Both the position numbers and the translations under genes were made by a program. Positions 27,803 to 36,811 of a stretch of DNA of 64,000 nt are shown one piece after another. The notes under the pieces are model-generated. The model saw only the letters and a list, made by a program, of their open reading frames with translations, was not told the DNA's origin and ran no database searches. Every line of letters starts with the position of its first letter. Within the stretch, counting starts at the first letter, position 1. The stretch spans positions 87,473 to 151,472 of the forward strand of contig CANGHK010000005.1 in NCBI GenBank assembly GCA_947453625.1. Reading direction: 5' to 3'. Source of the stretch: Burkholderiales bacterium (GTDB taxonomy: Bacteria > Pseudomonadota > Gammaproteobacteria > Burkholderiales > Burkholderiaceae_C).

Positions 27803-28363
27803 ACAATAGACGATTCCCTCCGCCCCAATGCCAGCGCAGCGCTTTGGAATGATCAACTCGCCAGCGTGCTGGCGCGCATGCGCTCGGGCGGCGGCAAGCC
27901 TGGCCTGGCGCACCCCGACAGCGTGGCCGGCAAGACCGGGCTGGAGGTGATGCAGGCGATGCTGGCCGGCGAACTGCCGTTCCCGCATATCGCGCAGACG
28001 CTGGATTTCTCGCTGGTCGAGATCGGTGCCGGACGCGCCGTGTTCCAGGGCACGCCGCAGCTGATGCACTACAACCCGCTCGGCACCGTGCATGGCGGCT
28101 GGTACGCGACGATGCTGGATTCGGCCTTGGGCTGCGCGGTGCACACCCGGATGGCGGCAGGCTACGCCTACACCACCGCCGAGCTCAGCGTCAACATCGT
28201 GCGCGCTGCCACCACCCGCACTGGCCCGCTGCGCGCGATCGGCCAGGTGATCCACAGCGGCCGCCAACTCGCCACCGCCGAGGCCCGCATCGTCGACCCC
28301 GACGGCAAGCTCTACGCCCATGGCACGACCACCTGCCTGGTGTTCGAGGCCAGACCGGCATGA
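27797..28363 (+). CDS. PaaI-family hot-dog thioesterase
   Basis: A 188-residue hot-dog-fold protein. The motif NPLGTVHGGWYATMLDSALGCAV holds the HGG substrate loop and the acidic residue of the central helix, as in PaaI/4HBT thioesterases that hydrolyse (aryl)acyl-CoA. It has about 50 extra N-terminal residues compared with the minimal fold. ATG 27797 lies inside the downstream palindrome of the putative MarR operator. It overlaps the MATE gene by 4 bases (ATGA), so the two are co-translated under the same regulator. Confidence 0.85.
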   Translation: MQTIDDSLRPNASAALWNDQLASVLARMRSGGGKPGLAHPDSVAGKTGLEVMQAMLAGELPFPHIAQTLDFSLVEIGAGRAVFQGTPQLMHYNPLGTVHGGWYATMLDSALGCAVHTRMAAGYAYTTAELSVNIVRAATTRTGPLRAIGQVIHSGRQLATAEARIVDPDGKLYAHGTTTCLVFEARPA

Positions 28364-29757
28364 GCGGCGGCGCCCCCACCGGCGCGGCGTCGGCCAGCGT
28401 CAAGTCCGACAAGATCGCCGACCGCACCTGGCAGATGCTGCATGCGCCGCTGCTGCCCACGCTGCTGCGCCTGGCCACGCCCAACGTCATCGGCCTGTTC
28501 GCCACCACGGTGGTGATCGGCTACGACGGCTACATCCTGGGCCGGCTCGGCGCCGACGCGCTGGCCGGCGTCGCGCTGGTCTTCCCCTTGTCGATGCTGA
28601 TGCTGCAGATGTCGGCCGGCGGCATAGGCGGCGCCGTCACCGCGGCGGTGGCGCGCGCGCTGGGCGCGGGCCGGGGCGACGACGCCAACCGGCTGGCCCA
28701 GCATGCGCTGCTGATCGCGGCCGTGCTGGCGGCGCTGTTCAGCGCGGTGTTGCTGGGCCTGGGCCGCTCGGTCTACGGCGCGATGGGCGGGCGCGGTGCG
28801 GCGCTGGCCAGCGCGCTGGCCTATTCGAACCTGCTGTTTGGCGGCGCGATCGTGGTCTGGCTGGGCAATGTGCTGGCCGCCGTGGTGCGCGGCTCGGGCA
28901 ACATGCTGCTGCCGTCGCTGCTGATGCTGGGCCAGGCGCTGGCGCACTTGCTGCTGTGTCCGCTGCTGGTGTTCGGCTGGGGCCCGGTGGCCGGACTGGG
29001 CGTGGCGGGTGCGGCGGTCAGCACCTTGTGCACGACGGCGCTGGGCGCGGTGTGGATGGCCGCCCACCTGCTGCGCCGGGACGGCGCGGTGCAGTTGCAC
29101 GCCGCGCGCTGGCAGTTGCGCATGGACTTGCTGCGCAACATCCTGCGCGTGGGCGCGCCGGCGTCGATGAGCCCGGTGCTGAGCAACGGGGCTATCGCGG
29201 TGGCCACCGCCTTCATCGGCAGCTTCGGCACCGCCGCGCTGGCCGGCTACGGCGTGGCCGCCCGGCTCGAATACATCATGGTGCCTATCGCCTTCGGCTT
29301 CGGCACCGCGCTGACCGCGATGGTCGCCACCAACATGGGCGCGGGCCAGCCCGACCGCGCGCTGCGCGCAACCTGGACCGGCGGCGCCGTCGTCACCGCG
29401 ATCACCGGGACGATAGGCGGCGCGGCGGCCATCGCGCCCGGGCTGTGGATGAACCACTTCACCACCGACCCGGCGGTGATCGCCTTCGGCGCCGCCTACC
29501 TGCGCATCGTCGGCGGCTGCTACGGCTTGATGGGCCTGGGTCTGGCGCTGTTCTTCGCCTCGCAAGGCGCGGGGCGGATGTTCTGGCCGCTGGCCGGCAG
29601 CGTGGCCCGCCTGGTGCTGGTGACGCTGGGCGGTTGGGTCTGCGTGCACCTGCTGCACAGCGCGGCCGAAGGCTTTTTTGCCGTGGTCGCCGCCAGCCTG
29701 GCGGTCTACGCGCTGATCATCGCCGGCGCGATCCGGCTCGGCAGCTGGGCGCGCTGA
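28360..29757 (+). CDS. MATE-family multidrug efflux transporter
   Basis: A 465-residue inner-membrane protein with 12 predicted helices in two homologous halves. The first half has LLRLATPNVIGLFATTVVIG and the second VGAPASMSPVLSNGAIAV, each with the small-residue-rich helices of MATE exporters (NorM/DinF type). It should expel cationic or aromatic compounds using a Na+ or H+ gradient. It is translationally coupled to the thioesterase and divergent from marR. Confidence 0.88.
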   Translation: MSGGAPTGAASASVKSDKIADRTWQMLHAPLLPTLLRLATPNVIGLFATTVVIGYDGYILGRLGADALAGVALVFPLSMLMLQMSAGGIGGAVTAAVARALGAGRGDDANRLAQHALLIAAVLAALFSAVLLGLGRSVYGAMGGRGAALASALAYSNLLFGGAIVVWLGNVLAAVVRGSGNMLLPSLLMLGQALAHLLLCPLLVFGWGPVAGLGVAGAAVSTLCTTALGAVWMAAHLLRRDGAVQLHAARWQLRMDLLRNILRVGAPASMSPVLSNGAIAVATAFIGSFGTAALAGYGVAARLEYIMVPIAFGFGTALTAMVATNMGAGQPDRALRATWTGGAVVTAITGTIGGAAAIAPGLWMNHFTTDPAVIAFGAAYLRIVGGCYGLMGLGLALFFASQGAGRMFWPLAGSVARLVLVTLGGWVCVHLLHSAAEGFFAVVAASLAVYALIIAGAIRLGSWAR

Positions 29758-29972
29758 GCCGGCATGGCGGGTCGTCGTCCAATGGTTGTCCGCGGGTCAG
29801 GACGCGGTATGGGCAGCCTGGCCCGATTCCGTCGCCGCGGCGCGCGGCCAGGCCGCTCGGGTTGCCGTTTGTCGCGGTCGGGACACCGCTTGCGGCCAGC
29901 CTGATGCCACGATCCGGCGCGGGCCACCTTGGCCCATCCCGGCGCTGCCGCCGTGCCACCTGCCGAGAACCC

Positions 29973-31409
29973 ATGAACCCCTTGCCCGATGGCCTGATCG
30001 TCGTCGCCAAAGCCGAATGCCCGACCTGCACCCTGGTCGAGCCGCTGCTGCGCGAGCTGGCGCAGGGCGGATTGCCGTTGACGGTCTATGTGCAGGACGA
30101 CCCGGCCTATGGCGCCGGCCTGCCCGGGCAGGTGCTCGACGCCACGCTGGAACAGTCGTTCCGCCTCGGCATCGAGATCGTGCCGACGCTGATACGCGTC
30201 GTCGCGGGCCGCGAGGTGGCGCGCACCTATGGCTGGCACCGCGGCGACTGGCAGCAGGTCAGCGGCCTGCCCGGCCTGGGTGCGGCGCTGCCCGAGCTGC
30301 GCCCCGGCTGCGGCTCCAAGACGCTGGAGCCCGGCATCGCCGAGGACTTGATCGTGCGCTTCGGCGACACCGGCCTGAGCGCCCGCCAGGTGGCGCTGGG
30401 TGACGCCGAGGACGCGATCGAAGCCTGTTTCGACCGCGGCTGGACCGACGGCCTGCCGGTGGTTCCGCCCACGCCGGCCCGCGTGCTGCGCATGCTGCAG
30501 GGCACGACGCGCGCCCCCGGCGAGGTGCTGGGCATGGTGCCGCCCGACTTGTCGCCCTGCACGGTGGAGAAGGTGGCGATCAACGCGGTGATGGCCGGCT
30601 GCAAGCCCGAATACCTGCCGGTCGTGCTGGCGGCGGTGGAGGCCGCGCTGATCGACGAGTTCGGCATGCATGGCATCCTGTGCACGACGATGTTCGCCGG
30701 CCCGCTGGTGATCGTCAACGGCCCGCTGGCTCGCCGGGTGGGCATCAACTCGGGCGTCAACGCGCTGGGCCAGGGCCACCGCGCCAATGCCAGCATAGGC
30801 CGCGCGCTGCAGCTGGTGATACGCAACGTCGGCGGCGGCCGGCCCGGCGAGGTCGACCGCGCCACGCTGGGCACGCCCGGCAAATACACCTTCTGCTTCG
30901 CCGAGGCCGAGGATTCGGTCTGGGAGCCGCTCTCGGTCGAGCGCGGCTTCCCGCGCGAGGCTTCGACCGTCACCTTGTTTGCCGGCGAAGGCGTGCAGGG
31001 CGTGGTCGACCAGAAATCGCGCACGCCCGAGTCGCTGGCGCGCAGCTTCGCGCTCTGCCTGCGCGCGGTCGACCATCCCAAGCTGGCGATGGCCGGCGAC
31101 GCGCTGCTGGTGGTCTCGCCCGACCACTGCCGTGTCTTCATCGAGGCCGGCTGGTCCAAAGCAAGGCTGCTGGCCGAGTTGACTGAACTGCTGTTGCTGC
31201 CGGGCGACGAGATGGTGGTCGGCGCCGGCGGTATCGCCGAGGGCTTGCCGGCCTCGCTGGCCGGCAAGCCCTGCCCCAAGTTCCGCCCCGGCGGCCTGCT
31301 GATCGTTCGTGCCGGCGGCGGCGCCGGCTTGTTTTCGGCCATCATCGCCGGCTGGGCCGCGTCCGGTCCGGTCGGCTCCATCCCTGTCACGAAGGAAATC
31401 ACCGCATGA
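29973..31409 (+). CDS. Thioredoxin-like domain fused to a UGSC-associated domain
   Basis: A 478-residue protein. The N-terminal 110 residues look like a thioredoxin/glutaredoxin fold with the redox motif CPTC at Cys16-Cys19, followed by VEPLLREL and the cis-Pro-like EIVPTLIRV. The remaining 350 residues form a conserved domain I know only from neighbourhoods of UGSC selenoproteins (DRGWTDGLPVVPPTPARVLR, VEKVAINAVMAGCKPEYLPV, GINSGVNALGQGHRANASIG). There is no signal peptide, so it is probably cytoplasmic. It overlaps the selenoprotein gene by 4 bases, implying a two-subunit enzyme with equal synthesis. The reaction is unknown; a thiol/selenol redox step is likely. Confidence 0.75.
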   Translation: MNPLPDGLIVVAKAECPTCTLVEPLLRELAQGGLPLTVYVQDDPAYGAGLPGQVLDATLEQSFRLGIEIVPTLIRVVAGREVARTYGWHRGDWQQVSGLPGLGAALPELRPGCGSKTLEPGIAEDLIVRFGDTGLSARQVALGDAEDAIEACFDRGWTDGLPVVPPTPARVLRMLQGTTRAPGEVLGMVPPDLSPCTVEKVAINAVMAGCKPEYLPVVLAAVEAALIDEFGMHGILCTTMFAGPLVIVNGPLARRVGINSGVNALGQGHRANASIGRALQLVIRNVGGGRPGEVDRATLGTPGKYTFCFAEAEDSVWEPLSVERGFPREASTVTLFAGEGVQGVVDQKSRTPESLARSFALCLRAVDHPKLAMAGDALLVVSPDHCRVFIEAGWSKARLLAELTELLLLPGDEMVVGAGGIAEGLPASLAGKPCPKFRPGGLLIVRAGGGAGLFSAIIAGWAASGPVGSIPVTKEITA

Positions 31410-31960
31410 ATCCCTCACTGGTTCTGCTCGACCCGACCTCGGAGCGATCGCCCGTGGCCCGGGCGCTGGCCGCGCGGCCGGCTTCGCTCGACGGCCTGGC
31501 CGGCATGGCGGTCGCCGTGCTCGACATCTCGAAGGCGCGCGGCAACGTATTCCTCGACCGGCTGGCCGAGTTGCTGAGCGCCCGCGGCCTGCGCGTCAAC
31601 CGCTACCGCAAGCCCACGTTCACCCGGCCCGCGCCGACCGCGCTGCGCCAGCAGATCGCGGCCGAAAACCAGCTCGTCATCGAAGGCCTGGCTGACTGAG
31701 GGTCCTGCACGTCGTGCTGTATGCATGACATCGCGGATCTGGAGTCACGGGGTCTTCCGGGGGTGGGGGTTGCATCGACCGAGTTTGTGCAGGCTGCGGC
31801 CATGCAGGCCAAGTCGCTGGGTTTCGATCCGGCGATGGTCTTCGTCGCCCATCCGATCCAGGACCGCAGCGATGACGAACTGCGGGCGCTGGCCGATGCT
31901 GCCTTGCCCGCCATCCTGCAGCGGCTGGTGGCCGCCGCGCCGCAACCGCCTGCCGCCTGA
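31406..31960 (+). CDS. UGSC-family selenoprotein with in-frame TGA (Sec98)
   Basis: Read through TGA 31697-31699 the frame gives 184 residues with ...GLAD-Sec-GSCTSCCMHDIADLESRG.... The motif U-G-S-C defines the UGSC (seleno)protein family, and sequence on both sides belongs to one fold (N-terminal half VAVLDISKARGNVFLDRL, C-terminal half VASTEFVQAAAMQAKSLGF). Treating TGA as stop would split it into 97- and 79-residue pieces. A hairpin fitting the bacterial SECIS lies directly after the TGA, and selA, selB and tRNA-Sec follow. It overlaps the thioredoxin-like gene by ATGA. The Sec and Cys two residues apart in D-U-G-S-C probably form the redox centre. The reaction is unknown. Confidence 0.88.
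31711..31729 (+). promoter_or_regulatory. Putative bacterial SECIS hairpin
   Basis: GUCGUGC (31711-31717) pairs with GCAUGAC (31723-31729): seven pairs, one G-U wobble, loop UGUAU. The loop starts 18 bases after the UGA. Bacterial SECIS elements have the apical loop about 16-37 bases after UGA and a G among the first loop bases; both hold here. SelB should bind it to deliver Sec-tRNA. Confidence 0.7.
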
Positions 31961-31978
31961 GCGCATCGGCGCCCGTCC

Positions 31979-33421
31979 GTGGCGCTGACGCCCGGGTCCG
32001 TGCCCGATTCAGTGCCCGAGTCGGCACCCAAACGGTCGCGCCTGCCGGCGGTCGACCGGGTGCTGGCCTGGCCTGGGCTGGCCGACAGCCTCGCCGCGCA
32101 GGGCAGGGCGCTGGTGCTGCAGGCGGTGCGGGCCGAGCTGGCCGCGCGGCGGGCCGGCGGCGAAAGCCCTGCCGACGCCGCGCTGCTGGCCGGCATCACG
32201 GCCCGGGTGGCCGCGCTGGCCCAGCCGCATCTGCGCCGGGTCTTCAACCTGACCGGCACGGTGCTGCACACCAACCTGGGCCGGGCGCCGCTGCCGGCGC
32301 AGGCGCTGGCGGCGATCGCCGAGGTGGCTTTGGGCGCGGCCAACCTCGAATACGACCTGGTCGCCGGCCAGCGCGGCGACCGTGATGACGCCGTCGAGGG
32401 CTTGCTGTGCGGCTTGACCGGCGGCGCGGCCGCCACCGTGGTCAACAACACCGCGGCCGCGCTGATGCTGGTGCTGGCCACGCTGGCCGGCCGGCGCGGT
32501 CGGCGCGAGGTGATCGTCTCGCGCGGCGAACTGATCGAGATCGGCGGCGCTTTCCGCCTGCCCGACATCATGCGGGCGGCCGGCTGCACGCTGCGCGAGG
32601 TGGGCACGACCAACCGCACCCACCTGCAAGACCATGCGCAGGCAATCGGCGCGCGCACCGCGATGCTGCTGAAGGTGCACACCAGCAACTTCCGGATCGA
32701 GGGCTTCAGCGCGGCCGCCGACGAGGCCGAGCTCGGCGCGCTGTGCCGCCAGCATGGCCTGCCCTTCGTGATCGACCTGGGCAGCGGCGCGCTGATCGAC
32801 CTGGCGCGGCTGGGCCTGCCGCACGAGCCCACGCCGGCCGAGGCGCTGGCCGCGGGCGCCGACCTGGTGCTGTTCTCGGGCGACAAGCTGCTGGGCGGGC
32901 CGCAGGCCGGCATCGTGGTCGGCCGTGCCGACCTGGTGGCCCAGCTCAAGCAAAACCCGTTCAAGCGCGCGCTGCGCTGCGACAAGCTGACACTGGCGGC
33001 GCTGGAGGCGGTGCTGCGGCTGTACGGCGACCCGGACCGGTTGGTGGCGCAACTGCCCACGCTGCGCCTGCTGGCCCGGCCCGGCGCCGAGATCGCCGCG
33101 CTGGCGCAGCGCCTGGCGCCGCTGCTGGCGGGCGCGCTGGGGGCGCTGGCGCAAGTCGACGTCTGGCCGGTGATGAGCCAGATCGGCAGCGGCGCGATGC
33201 CGGTCGGCCGCCTGCCCAGCCACGCCCTGCGCCTGACGCCGCCCGGCGCCAAGCGCGCTTCGGGCCGGGCGCTGGACGCGCTGGCGGCCAGGCTGCGCGC
33301 GCTGCCGGTGCCGGTGATAGGCCGCATCGCCGACGGCGCGCTGCTGCTCGACCTGCGCTGCCTGGAGGACGAGTCAGGCTTTGCCGCGCTGTTCGCGGGG
33401 CCCGCCGCGGCCGCGCCATGA
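31979..33421 (+). CDS. selA: L-seryl-tRNA(Sec) selenium transferase SelA
   Basis: A 480-residue PLP enzyme that converts Ser-tRNA(Sec) to Sec-tRNA(Sec) with selenophosphate. The N-terminal SelA domain includes [10 protein letters not shown], and the core has [17 protein letters not shown] near residue 90. The PLP lysine is in [13 protein letters not shown] (Lys303). It starts with GTG at 31979, 18 bases after the UGSC stop, and overlaps selB by 4 bases (ATGA). Length is as in proteobacterial SelA (about 460-480). It needs selenophosphate from SelD, which is not in this window. Confidence 0.96.
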   Translation: MALTPGSVPDSVPESAPKRSRLPAVDRVLAWPGLADSLAAQGRALVLQAVRAELAARRAGGESPADAALLAGITARVAALAQPHLRRVFNLTGTVLHTNLGRAPLPAQALAAIAEVALGAANLEYDLVAGQRGDRDDAVEGLLCGLTGGAAATVVNNTAAALMLVLATLAGRRGRREVIVSRGELIEIGGAFRLPDIMRAAGCTLREVGTTNRTHLQDHAQAIGARTAMLLKVHTSNFRIEGFSAAADEAELGALCRQHGLPFVIDLGSGALIDLARLGLPHEPTPAEALAAGADLVLFSGDKLLGGPQAGIVVGRADLVAQLKQNPFKRALRCDKLTLAALEAVLRLYGDPDRLVAQLPTLRLLARPGAEIAALAQRLAPLLAGALGALAQVDVWPVMSQIGSGAMPVGRLPSHALRLTPPGAKRASGRALDALAARLRALPVPVIGRIADGALLLDLRCLEDESGFAALFAGPAAAAP

Positions 33422-35334
33422 TCATCGCCACCGCCGGCCATGTCGACCATGGCAAGACCACGCTGGTGCGGGCGCTGACGGGGGTCGACACCGATCGCCT
33501 GGACGAGGAAAAGCGCCGCGGCATGACCATAGACCTCGGCTTTGCCTACAGCGGTCCGTTGGGTTTCGTCGACGTCCCCGGCCATGAGCGTTTCGTTCGC
33601 AACATGCTGGCCGGGGTGGCCGGCATCGACCTGGCGCTGCTGGTGGTGGCCGCCGACGACGGGCCCATGCCGCAGACGCTGGAGCACCTGGCCATCCTGG
33701 CGCTGCTGGGCGTGCCGAGGCTGGTGGTGGCCCTGAGCAAGATCGACCGCGTGCCGCCCGACCGCGCGGCCGAGGCCGGGCGTGAAGTCGCCGCGCTGCT
33801 GGCCGACGGGCCTTACGCGGGTGCGCCGCTGTTCCCTGTGGCGGCCAGCGTCGGCACCGGCCTGCCGGCGCTGCGCCAGCACCTGGATGCGGCCGCGCAG
33901 GCGCTGGCGGCGCGCCCCGCCGCCGGGCAGTTCAGGATGGCCATAGACCGCAGCTTCACGCTGGCCGGGGCCGGCCGCATCGTCACCGGCGTGGTGCTGG
34001 CGGGCCGGGTGCAGGTGGGCGACGCGGTGCTGCTGTCGCCGGCCGGCGTGCCCGCCCGGGTGCGCGGCCTGCAGGCGCAGAACCAGCCGGCCGAGTCGGC
34101 CCAGGCCGGCCAGCGCTGCGCCTTGAACCTGGCCGGCCCGGAGCTCAAGCGCGCCGAGCCGCAGCGCGGCGACTGGGTGGTCGCCGCGGCCGCGCATGCG
34201 CCCAGCGACCGGCTCGATGTGCAGCTGACCGTGCTGGCCAGTGCACCCGGCCCGCTGCCCCAGCGCAGCGCGCTGCAACTCCACCTGGGCGCGGCGGCGC
34301 TGAACGCCCGGGTGGCCGGGTTGGACCTGTCAGGGGGGGCCGCGCTGGCGCCGGGCAGCGTCGGCCTGGCCCAATTGCTGCTGGACCGGCCGGTGTCCGC
34401 GGTCCATGGCGACCGGTTCATCCTGCGCGACCCCGCGGCCAACCGCACCCTGGCCGGCGGCTGGGTGGTCGACCCCTTCGGCCCGGCGCGCGGCCGGTCG
34501 CGGCCGGTCCGGCTGGCGCAGCTGGCGGCGCTGGCCCGGCCCGACCCGGCGCAGGCACTGGCCGACTTGCTGGCGCAATCGTCCGACGGCGTCGACCTGG
34601 CGCGGTTCGCGCGCGGGCGCAACCTGCGGCCCGACGAGGCCGAGCCGCTGCACCAGGCGCTGGCGCTGCGGCCGGTGGCCGGCGACAGCGGGCCGCTGGG
34701 TCTGGCCGAAGTGCATTGGCAGGACTGGCGCGCGCGCGTGCTGGCGGCGCTGGACCGCTGGCATGCCGAGCAACCCGACAGCCTGGGGCCGCATGCGCCG
34801 GCGCTGCGCCTGGCGCTGGGCTTGACCGCGGGTCAGCCGGCCAGCCAGGCGCCTGCCAGGGCGGTGCTGCAAGCCATGCTGGCCGCGCTGGTCGACGAGG
34901 GATTGCTGGCGCGCGACGGCCTGCGCCACCGTCGCGCGGCGCACCGTGCGGCCCTGGCCGAGGCCGACCGCGCGCTGCTGGACCGGGTGAACGCGCTGCT
35001 GCAACCGGCCGGCCTGCGCCCGCCCATCGTCGGTGAACTGGCCACCCAGCTCGGCCTGCCGCTGCCGCTGCTGGTCGATTTTCTCGGCCGTATGGCCGGC
35101 CGCGGCCTGCTGGTGCGGGTCGCACCCAACCGCTTCTACCTGCCCGAGGGCGTGGCCGCTCTGGTGGCCCAGGCCCTGGCGCTGGCGGCCGAGAGCGACG
35201 ACGGCAGCCTGGACGCCGCCGGCTACCGCGACCGCACCGGCATAGGCCGCAACCTGACGGTGCAGGTGCTCGAATTCCTCGACCGCGAAGGCCTTACCCG
35301 CTTCGACGGTGTGCGGCATCGCCCCGCGTGCTAA
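33418..35334 (+). CDS. selB: Selenocysteine-specific elongation factor SelB
   Basis: A 638-residue translation GTPase that brings Sec-tRNA(Sec) to UGA codons marked by a SECIS hairpin. The G domain has GHVDHGKTT (residues 7-15), the G2 segment [11 protein letters not shown], the switch-2 motif DVPGHERF and the guanine motif SKID. Domains 2 and 3 follow, then the four winged-helix modules (about 370-638) that bind the SECIS. The C-terminus ([20 protein letters not shown]) matches the last winged helix. It overlaps selA by 4 bases; the tRNA-Sec gene starts 14 bases after its stop. Confidence 0.96.
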   Translation: MIIATAGHVDHGKTTLVRALTGVDTDRLDEEKRRGMTIDLGFAYSGPLGFVDVPGHERFVRNMLAGVAGIDLALLVVAADDGPMPQTLEHLAILALLGVPRLVVALSKIDRVPPDRAAEAGREVAALLADGPYAGAPLFPVAASVGTGLPALRQHLDAAAQALAARPAAGQFRMAIDRSFTLAGAGRIVTGVVLAGRVQVGDAVLLSPAGVPARVRGLQAQNQPAESAQAGQRCALNLAGPELKRAEPQRGDWVVAAAAHAPSDRLDVQLTVLASAPGPLPQRSALQLHLGAAALNARVAGLDLSGGAALAPGSVGLAQLLLDRPVSAVHGDRFILRDPAANRTLAGGWVVDPFGPARGRSRPVRLAQLAALARPDPAQALADLLAQSSDGVDLARFARGRNLRPDEAEPLHQALALRPVAGDSGPLGLAEVHWQDWRARVLAALDRWHAEQPDSLGPHAPALRLALGLTAGQPASQAPARAVLQAMLAALVDEGLLARDGLRHRRAAHRAALAEADRALLDRVNALLQPAGLRPPIVGELATQLGLPLPLLVDFLGRMAGRGLLVRVAPNRFYLPEGVAALVAQALALAAESDDGSLDAAGYRDRTGIGRNLTVQVLEFLDREGLTRFDGVRHRPAC

Positions 35335-35348
35335 GGTGCCGTCGCCCT

Positions 35349-35444
35349 GGAAGGGCAGCGTTTCCCGGTGGAGCGCCCGGCCTTCAAAGCCGGTGAGACG
35401 CGCCCAGCGTGTCGGGTGGGTTCGACTCCCACGCCCTTCCGCCA
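35349..35444 (+). tRNA. selC: tRNA-Sec (anticodon UCA)
   Basis: A 96-base gene with an 8-bp acceptor stem, GGAAGGGC (35349-35356) with GCCCTTCC (35433-35440), discriminator G and encoded CCA. The anticodon arm CCGGC-CTTCAAA-GCCGG gives anticodon TCA at 35384-35386. The long variable arm GACGCG/CGTGTC and the T arm GTGGG-TTCGACT-CCCAC complete it. The 8-bp acceptor and long extra arm are diagnostic of selenocysteine tRNA. It closes the selA-selB cluster. Confidence 0.96.
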
Positions 35445-35478
35445 GCCCACGATCCCAAAAACCGTCAGGAGACAAGCC

Positions 35479-36645
35479 ATGACCTCCCCCACTACTGCCG
35501 CATCCCTCCCCCGCAGCGGGCTGCAGCTGCGCACGCTGATCACCGCCAGCGGCGAACTCGAGCTGTCGCTGGCCGACGTTGCCGTGCCCATGCCCGGGCC
35601 CGACGAGGTGCTGATCGAGGTCCAGGCCACGCCGATCAACCCGTCCGACATCGGCCTGCTGTTCGGCGCCGCCGACATGGCCAGCGCCAAGCTGTCGGGC
35701 AGCGCCAGCCACCCGGTGATCACCGCGGCCGTGCCCGAGCGGGGGATGAAGGCGATGGCCGGGCGGCTCGGCCAGCCGCTGGCGGCAGGCAACGAGGGCG
35801 CGGGTCGGGTGATCGCGGCGGGCTCGTCGCCGGCCGCCCAGGCCTTGCTGGGCAAGACGGTGGCGGTGATCGGCGGTGCGATGTATGCGCAATACCGCTG
35901 CATGCCGGCCGACCAGTGCCTGCTGCTGCCCGAGGGCGCGAGCGCGGCCGACGGCGCGTCCTGTTTCGTCAACCCGCTGACCTCGCTGGGCATGGTCGAG
36001 ACGATGCGTCGCGAGGGCCACAAGGCGCTGGTGCACACCGCGGCCGCGTCCAACCTGGGCCAGATGCTGAACAAGATCTGCCAGAAGGACGGTGTCGCGC
36101 TGGTCAACATCGTGCGCAAGCCCGAGCAGGCGGCGCTGCTGCGCGGCCTGGGCGCGACTTACGTCTGCGACCAGTCGCAGCCCAGCTTCCTGGAGGACCT
36201 GACCCAGGCCCTGGTCGAGACCGGCGCCACGCTGGCCTTCGACGCCACCGGCGGCGGCACGCTGGCCGGGCAGATCCTGTCGTGCATGGAGGTGGCGCTG
36301 AACCGCACCGCCAAGGAATACAGCCGCTACGGCTCGCCCATCCACAAGCAGGTCTACCTCTACGGCAGCCTGGACATGCGGCCGACCGAGATCACGCGCA
36401 ACTTCGGCATGGCCTGGGGCGTGGGCGGCTGGCTGCTGTTCCCCTTCCTGCACAAGGTCGGCCCGGCGGCCACGGCGGCGCTCAAGCAGCGCGTCGCGGC
36501 TGAGTTGAAGACTACCTTCGCCAGCCACTACACCCGCGAGGTGTCGCTGGCCGAGGCGCTGCAGCCCGAGGTGATTGCGCTCTACGGCGCGCGCGCCACC
36601 GGCACCAAGGTGTTGATCAACCCGAGCAAGGGGCTGGCGGCGTAG
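35479..36645 (+). CDS. Medium-chain dehydrogenase/reductase, quinone-oxidoreductase-like
   Basis: A 388-residue protein of the MDR superfamily. The N-terminal GroES-like domain has VLIEVQATPINPSDIGLL, a motif typical of zinc-independent quinone/enoyl reductases. The nucleotide-binding domain has ALVHTAAASNLGQML in place of the usual GGVG. Catalytic zinc ligands are not evident, so NADPH-dependent reduction of a quinone or enone is more likely than alcohol oxidation. A good ribosome-binding site (AGGAGA) precedes ATG 35479. It lies 34 bases after tRNA-Sec and has no obvious link to selenium. Confidence 0.85.
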   Translation: MTSPTTAASLPRSGLQLRTLITASGELELSLADVAVPMPGPDEVLIEVQATPINPSDIGLLFGAADMASAKLSGSASHPVITAAVPERGMKAMAGRLGQPLAAGNEGAGRVIAAGSSPAAQALLGKTVAVIGGAMYAQYRCMPADQCLLLPEGASAADGASCFVNPLTSLGMVETMRREGHKALVHTAAASNLGQMLNKICQKDGVALVNIVRKPEQAALLRGLGATYVCDQSQPSFLEDLTQALVETGATLAFDATGGGTLAGQILSCMEVALNRTAKEYSRYGSPIHKQVYLYGSLDMRPTEITRNFGMAWGVGGWLLFPFLHKVGPAATAALKQRVAAELKTTFASHYTREVSLAEALQPEVIALYGARATGTKVLINPSKGLAA

Positions 36646-36669
36646 TCGGCCGCTCAGCCTGAATTCATG

Positions 36670-36804
36670 GGGTCAGGTCTTGCCTTTTGCCTCTTGAGAA
36701 ACCAACGCCGGGCCGTCCCAAGTGTTTCTCCTCCCCCTCGGGGGGCGGGCGCCGCAAGGCGGCGGCCTTGGGGGCGCTCCAAGGCAAAAGGCAAGACCTG
36801 ACCC
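36670..36804. repeat. REP/MITE-like element with 23-bp terminal inverted repeats
   Basis: The left arm (36670-36692, starting GGGTCAGGTCTTGCC) and the right arm (36782-36804, ending GGCAAGACCTGACCC) are perfect inverted copies. They are separated by 89 bases with a very GC-rich palindromic core (GGGCGGGCGCCGCAAGGCGG). There is no coding capacity. Similar GGGTCAGGTCTTG ends are known to me from REP elements and RAYT transposase flanks in proteobacteria, so this is probably a non-autonomous element. It sits between convergent genes. Confidence 0.65.
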
Positions 36805-36811
36805 TATTCCC

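Noticed and set aside
28320-29972. Long open frame before the thioredoxin-like gene, suggesting a giant fusion
   Set aside because: It is out of frame with the MATE gene that clearly occupies 28360-29757. The thioredoxin-like protein starts at ATG 29973 with a natural N-terminus.
31697-31699. TGA as a normal stop for a 97-residue protein
   Set aside because: The frame continues with the UGSC family sequence, a SECIS-like hairpin follows, and selA, selB and tRNA-Sec are adjacent; a stop would leave two orphan halves.
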